Shown: piece after piece, positions 1-4,845 of the stretch
Numbering within the stretch: the stretch's first letter is position 1
Layout of the letters: every line of letters starts with the position of its first letter
NCBI GenBank assembly: GCA_027083895.1
Contig: JALWMN010000089.1
Span: 1 to 5,122, forward strand
Length of the DNA stretch: 5,122 nucleotides
Direction of reading: 5' to 3'
DNA from: Campylobacteraceae bacterium
GTDB lineage: Bacteria > Campylobacterota > Campylobacteria > Campylobacterales > Sulfurovaceae
Translations under genes and position numbers: made by a program
The notes under the pieces: model-generated
Told to the model about the DNA's origin: nothing
The model's database searches: none
Seen by the model: the letters and a program-made list of their open reading frames with translations, nothing else

Positions 1-379
1 AGGGTAAGAGAGTTGCAGACTCTATAACAGATCTAGCAGCTGCACTATAGGCTCGCACCATGCCACCGACGCCTAATTTTATACCGCCAAAGTAACGAAC
101 CGTAATAATTGCAGATTCGATTAAGTTAGCCCCTTGAAGCTGCTTAAGTGTAGGTGTTGCTGCAGCCCCTTTGGGTTCACCATCGTCACTGCTATTTTCG
201 ACAATCTGCTTATACTCATTCAAGGTGCGATAGGCGTAGATAATATGGTTTGCTTTTAAATGCTCCGCCTTTAGCGATTCGTATATTGTTTTAAATTGAT
301 TATATGGAACTAAAAACGAAATAAATTTGGAGCGTTTCACCTCTGTTTGAACTTGAAAAATCTCTTTTACACAATACAT
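1..379 (-). CDS. YigZ / IMPACT family protein (UPF0029), 3' end beyond window
   Basis: The first 126 residues are visible and the C-terminal part runs off the left edge; family members are usually about 200 residues. The N-terminal UPF0029 (IMPACT) domain is clear: the KRSKFISFL segment (residues 15-23), the SDDGEPKGAAATP motif (64-76) and the RYFGGIKLGVGGMVRAY motif (95-111). In the family these form the signature loops DDGEPxGTAGxP and VTRYFGGxxLGxGGLxRAY; here the first reads GAAATP. E. coli YigZ and eukaryotic IMPACT share this fold; a role in translation or nucleic-acid binding has been proposed but the bacterial function is not firmly known. It is probably cytoplasmic, as there is no signal peptide. 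The ATG at 379 begins MYCVKEIF, a normal family N terminus. No Shine-Dalgarno site precedes it and a TATAAT box ends only 6 nt upstream, so the mRNA may be leaderless. It is divergent from the flavoprotein gene. Confidence 0.92.
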   Translation of the reverse strand, partial: MYCVKEIFQVQTEVKRSKFISFLVPYNQFKTIYESLKAEHLKANHIIYAYRTLNEYKQIVENSSDDGEPKGAAATPTLKQLQGANLIESAIITVRYFGGIKLGVGGMVRAYSAAARSVIESATLLP

Positions 380-385
380 AGATCT

Positions 386-391
386 ATTATA
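386..391 (-). promoter_or_regulatory. -10 box (TATAAT) for the YigZ-family gene
   Basis: A perfect TATAAT reads on the minus strand. A start about 7 nt downstream would fall on or next to the A of the ATG at 379. No convincing -35 hexamer is seen 16-18 bp upstream, which is common in Campylobacterota sigma-70 promoters. The assignment rests on position and match only. Confidence 0.5.
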
Positions 392-392
392 G

Positions 393-398
393 TATAAT
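393..398 (+). promoter_or_regulatory. -10 box (TATAAT) for the flavoprotein gene
   Basis: A perfect TATAAT reads on the plus strand, separated by a single G from the minus-strand box. A start near 405 would leave a leader of about 14 nt, just enough to include the ribosome binding site. No good -35 box: TTTACA at 366-371 is too far away (21-bp spacer). Confidence 0.5.
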
Positions 399-405
399 AA
401 CGATA

Positions 406-413
406 AAAAGAGG
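406..413 (+). promoter_or_regulatory. Ribosome binding site fixing a TTG start
   Basis: AAAAGAGG lies 5 nt before the TTG at 419. The nearby ATGs at 429 and 432 are out of frame, so this site and the immediately following SSYDAVIIGAGASG sequence decide the TTG start. Confidence 0.7.
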
Positions 414-418
414 TTTGC

Positions 419-1636
419 TTGAGTAGCTATGATGCAGTTATAATTGGTGCTGGTGCAAGTGGTATGGTTGCCGCAATCGAGCTTGCTAGAGGGGGTAAAA
501 AGGTTGCCCTTATCGAGAGGCAAAATCGGGGTGGTAAAAAGATTCTTGCAAGTGGAAATGGTCGCTGCAATATCGCAAATCTTTCACTAAGTAGCAAGAA
601 TTTTCATTCAAGAAACCAAAGGTTAATCCAAGAGCTGCTTAAAAACTACCCTTTAGCGAAAATAGAGGAGTTCTTTCGTAATTTAGGCTTAGAGTTTATA
701 AGTGTAGAGGATGGGAGGCTTTTCCCCAAATCTTTAAGTGCTCTCTCTGTTCTTGAGCTTCTGGAGGCATGGATTGCCCGTTTAGGTATCGATTGCTTTT
801 ATGGAGTTGAGGATCTGACTATTAAAAAGGGCTTTTATATTACTTTTGCTAAGGGTCGCTTAGAAGCCAAAAAACTTATTCTCGCAACCGGAAGCTCTGC
901 TGCTCCACAACTTGGTGGCAACAGTAGCGGGTACGAGATAGCTCGAAACTTTGGACATAGAGTAATCGACCCTCTCCCTGCACTTGTACCATTAACAAGC
1001 AGTGCAAAGGTGTGTAGAGCATTGGCTGGATTAAAGCTTTCTGTTACGCTTCGTCTTCTTGTTGATGGGGTTGAGATCACAAGCAAAAGGGGCGATCTTC
1101 TCCTTACAAAGTATGGAGTAAGTGGCTTAGCCATCTTAGATATAAGTATTGCTGCTGTGCAGGCTCTTGCAAGTGGTAAAAAGTGTAGTATTTCTATAGA
1201 TTACTTCGATAGTATGAATCAAAAAGAGTTTTTAAAGTACCTCAAGAGTAGGGTAGATAGAGAGCGAAATCTCCCACTTAGAATCTGGATTGGGACAATT
1301 CTACACCCAAAATTGGCAAAAGAGATACTCTTAGAGCTTGAACTTTTCGATGCAACCGAATCAGCACTAAAGAGTAACACACTCAAAAACTTGGCTACTC
1401 TTCTTAAAGGGTATACAATTCCTATTAATGGCTATCGCCCAATGCAGTATGCTGAGGTAGCACTTGGAGGTGTCGATAGTAAAGAGATAGATTATAAAAC
1501 CCTAGAGAGCAAAAAGCAAAAAGGGCTCTACTTTTGTGGAGAACTCCTCGATACGATTGGCGATAGAGGAGGGTATAATTTCTACTTTGCTTGGGCAACT
1601 GCTCTGCAGGTAGCAAAGAGTATATTAGATACTTGA
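419..1636 (+). CDS. HI0933/YhiN-family FAD-dependent oxidoreductase
   Basis: A 405-residue flavoprotein of the HI0933-like family (includes E. coli YhiN and proteins often labelled BaiN or aminoacetone oxidase family); the length is typical. N-terminal Rossmann fold: GAGASG (residues 10-15) binds the FAD diphosphate and E33 at the end of strand 2 is placed to bind ribose. Family signatures follow: GNGRCNIAN (46-54), DGRLFPKS (98-105), LATGSSAAPQLGG (155-167), GDLLLTKYGVSGLAILDIS (225-243), AEVALGGV (345-352) and the C-terminal FAD-binding stretch with CGELLDTIGDRGGYN (373-387). The usual tail AWxxGxxAG is changed to AWATALQVAKS, losing both glycines. The physiological substrate is unknown for most members, and the Clostridium BaiN role in bile-acid metabolism should not be transferred here. 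It is probably cytoplasmic. TTG start with a good ribosome binding site; it appears monocistronic, with no gene close downstream on the same strand. Confidence 0.93.
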   Translation: MSSYDAVIIGAGASGMVAAIELARGGKKVALIERQNRGGKKILASGNGRCNIANLSLSSKNFHSRNQRLIQELLKNYPLAKIEEFFRNLGLEFISVEDGRLFPKSLSALSVLELLEAWIARLGIDCFYGVEDLTIKKGFYITFAKGRLEAKKLILATGSSAAPQLGGNSSGYEIARNFGHRVIDPLPALVPLTSSAKVCRALAGLKLSVTLRLLVDGVEITSKRGDLLLTKYGVSGLAILDISIAAVQALASGKKCSISIDYFDSMNQKEFLKYLKSRVDRERNLPLRIWIGTILHPKLAKEILLELELFDATESALKSNTLKNLATLLKGYTIPINGYRPMQYAEVALGGVDSKEIDYKTLESKKQKGLYFCGELLDTIGDRGGYNFYFAWATALQVAKSILDT

Positions 1637-1731
1637 TTTTAGTAACTAAGAGTGTAAAAGTTGCAATGTGCTACAAAGAGTTTTTTTCTAAGAGAAGAGA
1701 TTGCAAAATAAATATCACTGATTGTAATTTT

Positions 1732-1827
1732 AACCAAAATTTTGCAATAGAATTAGCAAAGATTTGACAAATGCCCTTAAGCAAATGATTTGTCAAAGGT
1801 TGTTCATCTCTAATGTAAATTTTGGTT
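1732..1827. repeat. Long imperfect palindrome with two nested perfect arms
   Basis: The outer arms are AACCAAAATTT (1732-1742) and AAATTTTGGTT (1817-1827), an 11-bp perfect inverted match. The inner arms are TTTGACAAAT (1763-1772) and ATTTGTCAAA (1788-1797), a 10-bp perfect match around a 15-nt loop. The centres are 1779.5 and 1780, so the two are practically concentric. Aligning 1732-1772 with the reverse complement of 1788-1827 by eye, about 30 of 40 positions match with a single gap. As RNA or extruded DNA it could form a bulged hairpin. Function unknown: regulatory RNA structure, operator region or remnant of a small repeat element are all possible. Confidence 0.7.
1755..1799 (+). repeat. 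Tandem pair of a ~19-bp element containing TTTGWCAAA
   Basis: AGCAAAGATTTGACAAATG (1755-1773) and AGCAAATGATTTGTCAAAGG (1780-1799) are near-identical direct repeats, 25-26 bp apart. Each contains the 9-bp dyad TTTGWCAAA (centres 1767 and 1793). Because the core is self-complementary, the same bases also make the inner inverted repeat. This could be a pair of regulator sites on the same side of the helix about 2.5 turns apart; no cognate regulator can be named. Confidence 0.45.
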
Positions 1828-1835
1828 TAATCTTA

Positions 1836-1843
1836 GGAGGGGG
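1836..1843 (+). promoter_or_regulatory. Strong Shine-Dalgarno of the small ORF
   Basis: AGGAGGGG lies 8 nt before the ATG at 1852. It is the strongest ribosome binding sequence in the window, more G-rich than the site of either large gene. It is the main argument that the small ORF is translated. Confidence 0.5.
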
Positions 1844-1851
1844 TAGCCATA

Positions 1852-1911
1852 ATGGATAAAGGAAGATTGAGCTTATTTTGTCACATTGCTCTAAGGAGTT
1901 TAGGGAAGTAA
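1852..1911 (+). CDS. Possible 19-residue small protein
   Basis: The ORF encodes MDKGRLSLFCHIALRSLGK and a TAA stop. It has a strong Shine-Dalgarno at good spacing and its last six codons plus stop lie inside an intrinsic terminator, so the transcript would end just after the ORF. The peptide is basic (K3, R5, R15, K19) around a hydrophobic core LSLFCHIAL, which could be membrane active or amphipathic. A weak promoter guess is TTGTCA (1790-1795), an 18-bp spacer and TGTAAA (1814-1819). No homologue is recognised. Alternatives: chance ORF in a small RNA, or a leader-type peptide, although no gene follows on this strand. Tiny cationic hydrophobic peptides with structured mRNAs occur as type I toxins in Campylobacterota (AapA of Helicobacter), but no antisense RNA promoter is obvious here. 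Confidence 0.3.
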   Translation: MDKGRLSLFCHIALRSLGK

Positions 1912-1925
1912 AACTCCTTCTTTTT
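1893..1925 (+). terminator. Intrinsic terminator
   Basis: The stem AAGGAGTTT (1893-1901) pairs perfectly with AAACTCCTT (1911-1919) around a 9-nt loop and is followed by CTTTTT. It faces the plus strand only; the minus-strand side of the stem lacks a T run, so it does not serve the convergent peptidase gene. It could end the small transcript or read-through from the flavoprotein gene. Confidence 0.75.
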
Positions 1926-1942
1926 ATATTGGATAAATGGAT

Positions 1943-3217
1943 TTAGAAAGAGTTGATAACTGAGTTGAGCATATCAAAGCTCTCTTTTTTCTCCTCTAGC
2001 ATTCTATTAGTTTTATTGTTATTTGAGCAGTATGCTCCATTAATTTGGGCAATTGCTTCATGGAGCATCGCTTCACTCTTTTCACCTAAATTGTGCTCTA
2101 AATCATCTTTAATTTGGCAACTTGGCTCTATTCCATTATAGTATCCCCCCTCACCTCTACTATTAACAATCTCAAACTCTATTGGTACGATATATTTATC
2201 ACAAAACTCTCCTCCAACCATTCCAACAGGTTTACCACAAGTTGTAGTACCAATAATTTTTATATCAACATAGGGCTTTAAGCCATTAATTACTGCTTCA
2301 CTTGCTGAGCAGGTAGCATCTGTGGTTAAAAAGTAAACTCTATCGATACCATTTAAACTGTTTTGAGTTGACTCTAAATAGTACTCCATATCTCTTTCTC
2401 TATGCTTATCGTTAAATTGTAGTTTAAAGAGTAGATCACTGCTGTTTTCTGCTCTAATAAGAGAGGCTAAATCTTTTGCAACAGTAACAAGTCCACCTCC
2501 ATTATACCGCATATCCACAACTAAGCTGTCGATACCAGCCTCTTTAAAAGCACTAAAAGCCTCTTTTAGTTCATCTGTAGATGTTGCTATAAATTTATCA
2601 AAGAGGAGGTATCCAATTTTGTGCTCCCCTTCGTTGATTATCTTCCTCTCTAGAACAGATTTGAGAGCAACTTTCTTTTTTTCTAGCGTTATTTTTACGA
2701 TAGATCCATCTCTCTTTTTTATAGTAAACTCTCTGCTTATCCCCTCTTCTCTTGGTCCAAAAAGAGAGGCAACTTTGTTGATATCTGCAGAAGCTAAATT
2801 GACCCCATCAATCTCTATAATCTCATCACCTCTCTCTAGATTCGCTTTTGATGCTGGTGAATTATCAAAAACCATTTGGATATAGTATTTACCTTCAATT
2901 TTTGCAAACTTAAATCCAAAACCGATATACCCTTTTCCACTAAAGTAGTCATCAAATGTTTTTTTATCGATAATAAAACTCCACTTATCTTTAGGAACCT
3001 TCAGTTTTAAGAATAGTGCATATGGAGATTCAAAAGCACTATAGTCAAGATCTGGTATCTCTTGATACCATAAGTAGTTTTCTTTCATGAAATTGTAGAT
3101 ATATCTATTTTGCTCTACAACTTTACAACTTCCGCTATAGGATTTATCTCTACTGGTTACCTTTTCGCAAGCATTTATAAAAAATAGAATAAGGGTTAAT
3201 ATTATAACTTTAGCCAT
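1943..3217 (-). CDS. Lipoprotein S41-family (C-terminal processing) serine peptidase with PDZ domain
   Basis: 424 residues. The short hydrophobic N terminus ends in FINAC, a lipobox-like site with C17 as the likely lipidated residue, so the enzyme should act in the periplasm or on a membrane. A PDZ-like domain spans about 97-185 (GYIGFGF, then NSPASKANLERGDEIIEIDG). The S41 protease domain follows: GYLLFDKFI (202-210), DMRYNGGG (235-242), TCSASEAVINGL (302-313) and GTTTCGKPVGM (323-333). S304 and K329 are 25 residues apart, as in the Tsp/CtpA Ser-Lys dyad, so the enzyme looks active. C303 and C327 sit beside the catalytic residues, with C339 and C367 nearby, a pattern I recall from a subgroup of S41 lipoproteins. 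The ATG at 3217 has AAGGA 5 nt upstream. The substrate is unknown. It stands alone on the minus strand and converges with the 1637-1942 region. Confidence 0.9.
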   Translation of the reverse strand: MAKVIILTLILFFINACEKVTSRDKSYSGSCKVVEQNRYIYNFMKENYLWYQEIPDLDYSAFESPYALFLKLKVPKDKWSFIIDKKTFDDYFSGKGYIGFGFKFAKIEGKYYIQMVFDNSPASKANLERGDEIIEIDGVNLASADINKVASLFGPREEGISREFTIKKRDGSIVKITLEKKKVALKSVLERKIINEGEHKIGYLLFDKFIATSTDELKEAFSAFKEAGIDSLVVDMRYNGGGLVTVAKDLASLIRAENSSDLLFKLQFNDKHRERDMEYYLESTQNSLNGIDRVYFLTTDATCSASEAVINGLKPYVDIKIIGTTTCGKPVGMVGGEFCDKYIVPIEFEIVNSRGEGGYYNGIEPSCQIKDDLEHNLGEKSEAMLHEAIAQINGAYCSNNNKTNRMLEEKKESFDMLNSVINSF

Positions 3218-3236
3218 GATATTCCTTTTTCCAAAA

Positions 3237-3242
3237 ATTATA
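3237..3242 (-). promoter_or_regulatory. -10 box candidate for the S41 peptidase gene
   Basis: TATAAT on the minus strand lies 19 nt before the ATG at 3217, directly downstream of the 16-bp palindrome. A second TATAAT on the same strand lies at 3276-3281. Neither has a good -35 box, so which one is used cannot be told from sequence. Confidence 0.4.
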
Positions 3243-3243
3243 T

Positions 3244-3259
3244 ATTAAGTATACTTAAT
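3244..3259. promoter_or_regulatory. Perfect 16-bp palindrome, candidate operator
   Basis: ATTAAGTATACTTAAT is a perfect dyad 26 nt upstream of the peptidase start, abutting a TATAAT box and occupying what would be the -10/-35 spacer. A repressor bound there would block that promoter. The responsible regulator cannot be identified from the motif. Confidence 0.5.
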
Positions 3260-3431
3260 GCCATATTATGGAACTATTATAAAGAACAACTATTTTTTTA
3301 TTCTTCTTCGTCTAAAGTCAATAGCAACCATTATATTTATATGTATAGCAAAAAGTGGATTATAAGAAAATGTGTATTTTTTGAGTAAAATCGTTAAAAA
3401 AATGGTTTAATAATAGAAAAGTATCCCATAA
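3260..3431. other. AT-rich gap upstream of the HsdS remnant
   Basis: No complete gene is visible. The frame of the downstream HsdS sequence, read through stops, gives ENVYFLSKIVKKMV, three consecutive stops (3408-3416), KSIP and another stop at 3429-3431 before the recognisable NGNIYVIKS. This may be decayed 5' hsdS sequence or chance. Base composition is already as AT-rich as in the HsdS segment. Confidence 0.35.
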
Positions 3432-3599
3432 AATGGAAATATTTATGTTATAAAAAGTGTAGATTTTAATAATGATTTCTCAATTAATTATCAGAACGCA
3501 TCATTTTTATCAATAGAATTATATAAAAATCCAAAATATCAGAATTTTAAAATATCTAAAAATGATATTATCGTAAGCTTAGTTGGTAGTATTGGAAAA
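3432..3599 (+). pseudogene. 5' remnant of hsdS without a start codon
   Basis: These 56 codons are in frame with the open frame from 3600 and carry recognisable target-recognition-domain sequence: NGNIYVIKSVDF near the start, then KISKNDIIVSLVGSIGK just before the ATG, matching the usual HsdS pattern GDIIxSxxGSxGK. There is no ATG, GTG or TTG in frame, and a TAA at 3429-3431 closes the frame upstream. The real gene therefore began further upstream and has lost its start by truncation or nonsense mutation. The ATG at 3600 falls in the middle of a conserved domain. Confidence 0.75.
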
Positions 3600-4682
3600 A
3601 TGGTTATTGTTGATAAGGATGTAAAAGCCTTATTAAATCAGAACAACATTGCACTTCAAGTTGATAATACTATATATAATAATAAATTGTTTGCGTATTT
3701 ATTAAAACAAAAAATTAGTGTTTTAGTAAATATAGTTTATAAAAATTCAGGTTATTCTTTTTTAGCAATAAATGATTTATTTGATTTAAAGTTACCTAAA
3801 ATATCTATAGAAAAACAAAATGAAATAGTAGATAAAGTTACCCCAATAGAGCAAGAGATAAAAGTACTAAAAGAGAGCAAAAAAGATATTTTAGGGATTA
3901 TAAATGATGTTTTTGGTGAAGAATTTAATATTGAACTTAATAAAATTGAAGAGATAGACAAAAAGAAAGTTTTTTCAATCTCTCTAAAAGACACTTATAA
4001 AAGAAATTATAACTTAAGAAATAGTCTAAGATGGAATAAAATTCAAGAAATCCAAAAAGTGCTATATTCTAAAATTAGTTGTATCGAAAAATTAGGTAAT
4101 TACATAATTGAAACTAAAAATGGTTGGAGTCCAAATTCTCAAGAAGGAGAAGATGGAACTTTAATTTTAGGTCAGGAGCATTTTAATTATGATGGAAAGT
4201 TAAACATAACCCCAACAAAAGCAACAAAAGCAACAAAAAAAAATATTAGTGATTTTTATATTAAGAATGGAGATTTTTTTGTAAGTAGAGGCAATACAGT
4301 AGATTTAGTTGCATTAGCTTCTATTGTTTATGAGACAATCAATAAAAATATTATTTTTCCAGATTTGTATATCAAAATTATTTTTAATGAAGAAAAAATA
4401 AACAAAGAATATATTGCCTTATTGTTTAACTCTTTTTTTGGAAGATACTATTTTAAATATGTATCGAAAGGAAAAAATCAAACGATGGTAAAAATATCAT
4501 CAAAAGAGTTACATGATTTTTATTTGCCTATACCAACTAAAACAAAACAAACCGAAATAGTAAAAAAAATCAAATCAAAAATTGATGCTCAAAAAGAGAT
4601 AGATAAACAGATAGAAAAAAAACAAAATGCTATAAGTGAATTGATTGAGAGTGTGATTTTAAATATTTCAAAAGAAGAATAA
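3600..4682 (+). CDS. hsdS: Type I restriction-modification specificity subunit (HsdS), 5'-truncated
   Basis: HsdS selects the DNA target of a type I R-M complex through two target recognition domains (TRDs) joined by helical conserved regions. From the ATG at 3600, residues 1-67 are the end of TRD1 (NQNNIALQ; NSGYSFLAINDLFDLKLP), about 70-100 the first conserved helix (ISIEKQNEIVDKV), about 160-311 a complete TRD2 (NGWSPNSQEGEDG; IKNGDFFVSRGNTVDLVALASIV; LPIP) and 312-355 the second helical region, rich in K, E and Q and likely coiled coil. TRD1 continues upstream to 3432 with no start codon, so this is probably a pseudogene or a fragment. The sequence is far more AT-rich than the flavoprotein gene (for example 9 of 60 G+C at 3661-3720 against 30 of 60 at 901-960), suggesting transfer. 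No hsdM or hsdR is recognisable nearby. A C-terminal piece of a fused type IIG enzyme is an alternative. Confidence 0.85.
   Translation: MVIVDKDVKALLNQNNIALQVDNTIYNNKLFAYLLKQKISVLVNIVYKNSGYSFLAINDLFDLKLPKISIEKQNEIVDKVTPIEQEIKVLKESKKDILGIINDVFGEEFNIELNKIEEIDKKKVFSISLKDTYKRNYNLRNSLRWNKIQEIQKVLYSKISCIEKLGNYIIETKNGWSPNSQEGEDGTLILGQEHFNYDGKLNITPTKATKATKKNISDFYIKNGDFFVSRGNTVDLVALASIVYETINKNIIFPDLYIKIIFNEEKINKEYIALLFNSFFGRYYFKYVSKGKNQTMVKISSKELHDFYLPIPTKTKQTEIVKKIKSKIDAQKEIDKQIEKKQNAISELIESVILNISKEE
4213..4243 (+). repeat. 9-bp tandem repeat ending in an A9 tract inside hsdS
   Basis: CAACAAAAG occurs at 4213-4221 and 4222-4230, and a third copy CAACAAAAA at 4231-4239 runs into nine A's (4235-4243). 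It encodes TKATKATKK in TRD2. The unit is a multiple of three, so copy-number change keeps the frame, while A-tract slippage would break it. Confidence 0.7.
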
Positions 4683-4683
4683 A

Positions 4684-4845
4684 GCTTCCAATACCCACAT
4701 CAGAGAGTTAGCCTACTTGAAAATCTTTGATGATGTGGTCAATCAACAAAGACGAAGTGAGCTAGAACTCTATAAAAAAATCTTGCAAGATGAAGATTTT
4801 AAAATGGCTATGCAGGAGACTTTTAAGAGGTTGATAGCTGTTTAG
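4684..4845 (+). pseudogene. C-terminal remnant of an unidentified gene
   Basis: Directly after the HsdS stop, another frame is open for 53 codons: it begins ASNTHIRELAYLKIFDD, continues with a charged helical stretch (QQRRSELELYKKILQDEDF) and ends FKRLIAV followed by TAG. The frame is open back to 4663 inside hsdS but has no start codon except two ATGs near the end (4804 and 4810), so it looks like the 3' end of a larger gene whose front has been lost. Its composition resembles the neighbouring host genes rather than HsdS. The short acidic-then-basic tail resembles C termini of large helicase-type subunits such as HsdR, but I cannot establish that. It overlaps the convergent minus-strand gene by 23 bp. 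Confidence 0.5.

Larger units (their letters stand above)
1637..1942. other. 306-bp structured intergenic region
   Basis: This lies between the flavoprotein stop and the stop of the convergent peptidase gene. It holds nested inverted repeats (1732-1827), a 19-codon ORF (1852-1911) and a plus-strand terminator (1893-1925). An outer pair, GCAATGTG (1663-1670) and CACATTGC (1882-1889), is centred at 1776, close to the centre of the inner repeats (about 1780). TTGCAA occurs at 1661, 1701 and 1742, spaced 40 and 41 bp. No terminator immediately follows the flavoprotein gene; the T run at 1681-1687 has no convincing stem in front of it. No tRNA or known riboswitch was recognised. Confidence 0.6.

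Noticed and set aside
835..1134. 99-codon open frame antisense to the flavoprotein gene
   Set aside because: It lies wholly inside a gene with strong family motifs, has no recognisable protein features and no ribosome binding context; it is a shadow of the real frame.
1764..1792. Sigma-70 promoter starting from the perfect TTGACA at 1764-1769
   Set aside because: No acceptable -10 box at 16-18 bp; TTGACA here is better explained as part of the repeated TTTGACAAA dyad.
1727..1832. Integron attC site
   Set aside because: The outer ends do not match the RYYYAAC / GTTRRRY core sites and no integrase or cassette context is present.
1893..1919. Bidirectional terminator serving the S41 peptidase gene too
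   Set aside because: On the minus strand the stem is not followed by a T run.
2619..2885. 88-codon plus-strand frame inside the S41 peptidase gene
   Set aside because: Its Ser/Phe/Ile-rich composition is what the complement of a Lys/Glu-rich gene produces; no independent evidence.
3752..3994. 80-codon minus-strand frame inside hsdS
   Set aside because: Same reason: a low-complexity Ser/Phe/Ile product opposite a clear coding frame.
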